From Pseudomonas kielensis (GTDB lineage Bacteria > Pseudomonadota > Gammaproteobacteria > Pseudomonadales > Pseudomonadaceae): a stretch of DNA of 64,000 nt. The position numbers were made by a program, and so were the translations under genes. The DNA lies in assembly GCF_014236655.1 (NCBI RefSeq), contig NZ_JACMYG010000005.1:62001-126000 (forward strand). The letters run 5' to 3'. The notes under the pieces were generated by a model. The model did no database searches and had not been told where the DNA came from. It saw nothing but the letters and a program-made list of their open reading frames with translations. This document shows positions 62,444 to 64,000 of this stretch, in pieces; the stretch's first letter is position 1; every line of letters starts with the position of its first letter.

Positions 62444-64000
62444 TCACTCAATCAGACGGTTAGGTGCCGCAGCGCTGTCAGCCAGTTCGGCGTTCAGCTC
62501 GGCCATTTGCTCGCGGCTCAATTCACTGCCGTGGCGGGCCAATACGTTTTCCGCCAGGGCTGCAGGCGCCGCCGTGTCATTGGCCCCCGCTTCGCCACGC
62601 AGCAGCTCAAGGATGCGCACGCTGAGCTTATCGATGCTGGAACTCTCGCTGAGTTCCATCACCGGCAGGCGAATGCCGAAGCGTTCTTCCAGCGCCACCA
62701 CCAACTCGACACTCATCAACGAGTCCAGGCCCAGTTCCTGCAGAGGACGCTGGGTGTCCAGGCGCGCGGCCGGCAAGCGCAGAATCTCGCAGACTTCGTG
62801 CTTGAGCAGTTCGACGAAACGCTCCAGCAGTTGCTCGTCATCAAGCTCGGCGAGCATGCGCTGGATGTCCTCGGCGTCATTCTCGTCGTCCTGGTCGCCG
62901 CCATGGGCGCGGACCAGTTCGAGGAAGCGCGGGGTCGCAGCGCTCGGCAGGAAGCGCGACAGGGCTTTCCACTCCAGCTCCAGCACGCCGATCCCGTCGT
63001 CACCCTTGAGCAGCATCTGCTCCAGGTGCGCCAACGCCACTTCGGCGCGCAACGCGGCGCCCCCCATGCGGCTTTGCAGCGCATCCTTGATCTGCTCGTT
63101 GCGCGCCAGGAAGCCAACGTCGTCGATCGCCCCCCAGAGCACGGCGGTGGCAGCCAGGCCGTGACCACGACGATGCCGAGCCAACGCTTCGAGCCAATAG
63201 TTGGCAGCCACGTAGTTGGCCTGGCCCGGGTTGCCGAACAGGGTGGTGGCCGAGGAGAACATCACGAAGAAGTCCAACGGCAACTCACGGGTCAGCTCAT
63301 GCAGGTATTGCGCGCCCTTGGCTTTGGGCTCCAGCACGCGCTGCAGTTGTTCGGCATCAAGGTTGCGAATCAGACTGTCGTCGATCACTGTCGCCGCATG
63401 CACCAGGCCACGTAACGGATACGGGCTGGCGGCAATGCGCTCGAACACACCGCGCACCTGCATCACATCGGTGATGTCGCACGCCAGCGCTTGCACGTCG
63501 ATACCCTGCGCCTGCCAGGCGGCCAGGCACGGCTGCGCCTCGACACTGGCCGGGCCACGACGACCGAGCAGCACCAGGTGCCGCGCGCCCTTGTCCACCA
63601 GCCACTGTGCCGTGCGCAGGCCGAAGCCGCCCAGGCCGCCCGTGACCAGGTAGGTCGCCTCGGCGCTGAGTTGCAACGACTGCACTGGCTGTTCGCGGGT
63701 TTCCACCAGGCGTTCGATCGGGTTGCCATAGGTCACCACGATCTTGCCGATCTGCCGCGCCTGCTGCATGTAGCGGAAGGCCTCGGTCACGTGGTTGGCG
63801 TCGAATTCGCGGAACGGCAACGGGTGCAGGATGCCCTGCTCGAACAGTTCCATCATTTGCCCGAACAGACGACGGGTCAGGTCCGGACGCTCGCTCATCA
63901 ACTGGTCGGCGTCGATGCCGAAGTAGCTGATGTTGTTGCGGAACGGACGCAGGCCGATGCGGGTGTTCTGGTAGAAGTCACGCTTGCCCAGTTCCAGGAA
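62444..64000 (-). CDS. Polyketide/fatty-acid synthase, C-terminal part (RkpA-like; partial)
   Basis: The frame is open at the window edge and runs 518 codons to its stop. In order it shows the end of an enoyl-reductase domain of the MDR type (ending YMQQARQIGKIVVTYGN), a complete ketoreductase (YLVTGGLGGFGLRTAQWL, LLGRRGP, then FVMFSSATTLFGNPGQANYVAANYW), an acyl-carrier domain with LGLDSLMSVELVVALEERFGI (phosphopantetheine Ser in DSL) and a short tail. No thioesterase follows, so the chain is probably handed to the alpha-oxoamine synthase just downstream. The order suits a reducing, fatty-acid-like product, as for rhizobial RkpA. Confidence 0.88.
   Translation of the reverse strand, partial: FLELGKRDFYQNTRIGLRPFRNNISYFGIDADQLMSERPDLTRRLFGQMMELFEQGILHPLPFREFDANHVTEAFRYMQQARQIGKIVVTYGNPIERLVETREQPVQSLQLSAEATYLVTGGLGGFGLRTAQWLVDKGARHLVLLGRRGPASVEAQPCLAAWQAQGIDVQALACDITDVMQVRGVFERIAASPYPLRGLVHAATVIDDSLIRNLDAEQLQRVLEPKAKGAQYLHELTRELPLDFFVMFSSATTLFGNPGQANYVAANYWLEALARHRRGHGLAATAVLWGAIDDVGFLARNEQIKDALQSRMGGAALRAEVALAHLEQMLLKGDDGIGVLELEWKALSRFLPSAATPRFLELVRAHGGDQDDENDAEDIQRMLAELDDEQLLERFVELLKHEVCEILRLPAARLDTQRPLQELGLDSLMSVELVVALEERFGIRLPVMELSESSSIDKLSVRILELLRGEAGANDTAAPAALAENVLARHGSELSREQMAELNAELADSAAAPNRLIE

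Overview
The window looks like a chromosomal segment of a Pseudomonas of the fluorescens/putida type. The evidence is the gene content and style: a nuo operon with a NuoC/D-type first subunit, GC-rich codons throughout the core genes, REP-like intergenic repeats of the kind common in P. fluorescens, and a tRNA-Glu/tRNA-Ala cluster beside gltX. No prophage, insertion sequence or CRISPR array was seen.

Layout. (1) 1-12618: respiratory complex I operon, from the 3' end of nuoCD through nuoN, closed by a bidirectional terminator. (2) 12689-14577, minus strand: a small tetR - alpha/beta hydrolase - thioesterase operon. (3) 14758-15363: two copies of a tRNA-Ala(GGC)-tRNA-Glu(TTC) unit behind a strong stable-RNA promoter, then gltX. 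(4) 17165-24151: an EmrAB-type drug efflux pair, uvrB, an aromatic/aspartate aminotransferase and two very small genes. (5) 24404-26794: tRNA-Asn followed by a two-gene cassette that I read as an alpha-xenorhabdolysin-type binary pore-forming toxin (XaxA/XaxB). (6) 27034-34040: a purine permease (NCS2), arylamine N-acetyltransferase, diguanylate cyclase, HAD hydrolase, RNase T2, an unknown protein and a decayed arsH remnant. (7) About 860 bases without a gene, leading into a very large capsule locus (34903 to the end of the window).

The capsule locus has four parts. First is an ABC-type export machine (KpsM, KpsT, KpsE and a short outer-membrane OPX lipoprotein). Second is GDP-mannose synthesis plus an AT-rich, apparently imported block (about 40140-46905) of glycosyltransferases and a nucleotidyltransferase/HAD/kinase cassette that should define the polymer. 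Third is a private Kdo supply: kdsA, a fused kdsB-kdsC, and kdsD/kpsF on the opposite strand. Fourth is a tightly overlapped operon holding KpsC, KpsS, a short-chain dehydrogenase, an LTA-synthase-like transferase, a GNAT acyltransferase, a second KpsC-like protein and a phytanoyl-CoA-dioxygenase-like protein. Facing it on the minus strand is a polyketide/fatty-acid synthase (ER-KR-ACP end visible) followed by an alpha-oxoamine synthase.

The last part resembles the rhizobial rkp-1 region (RkpA synthase, RkpG alpha-oxoamine synthase, RkpH dehydrogenase, RkpJ KpsC-like) joined to an enterobacterial-type kps system. The most interesting inference is that this locus makes a dedicated, possibly sphingoid-like amino-lipid, used as anchor or modifier of a Kdo-linked capsule. 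That is a hypothesis built from protein families and gene order; nothing in the sequence proves the product.
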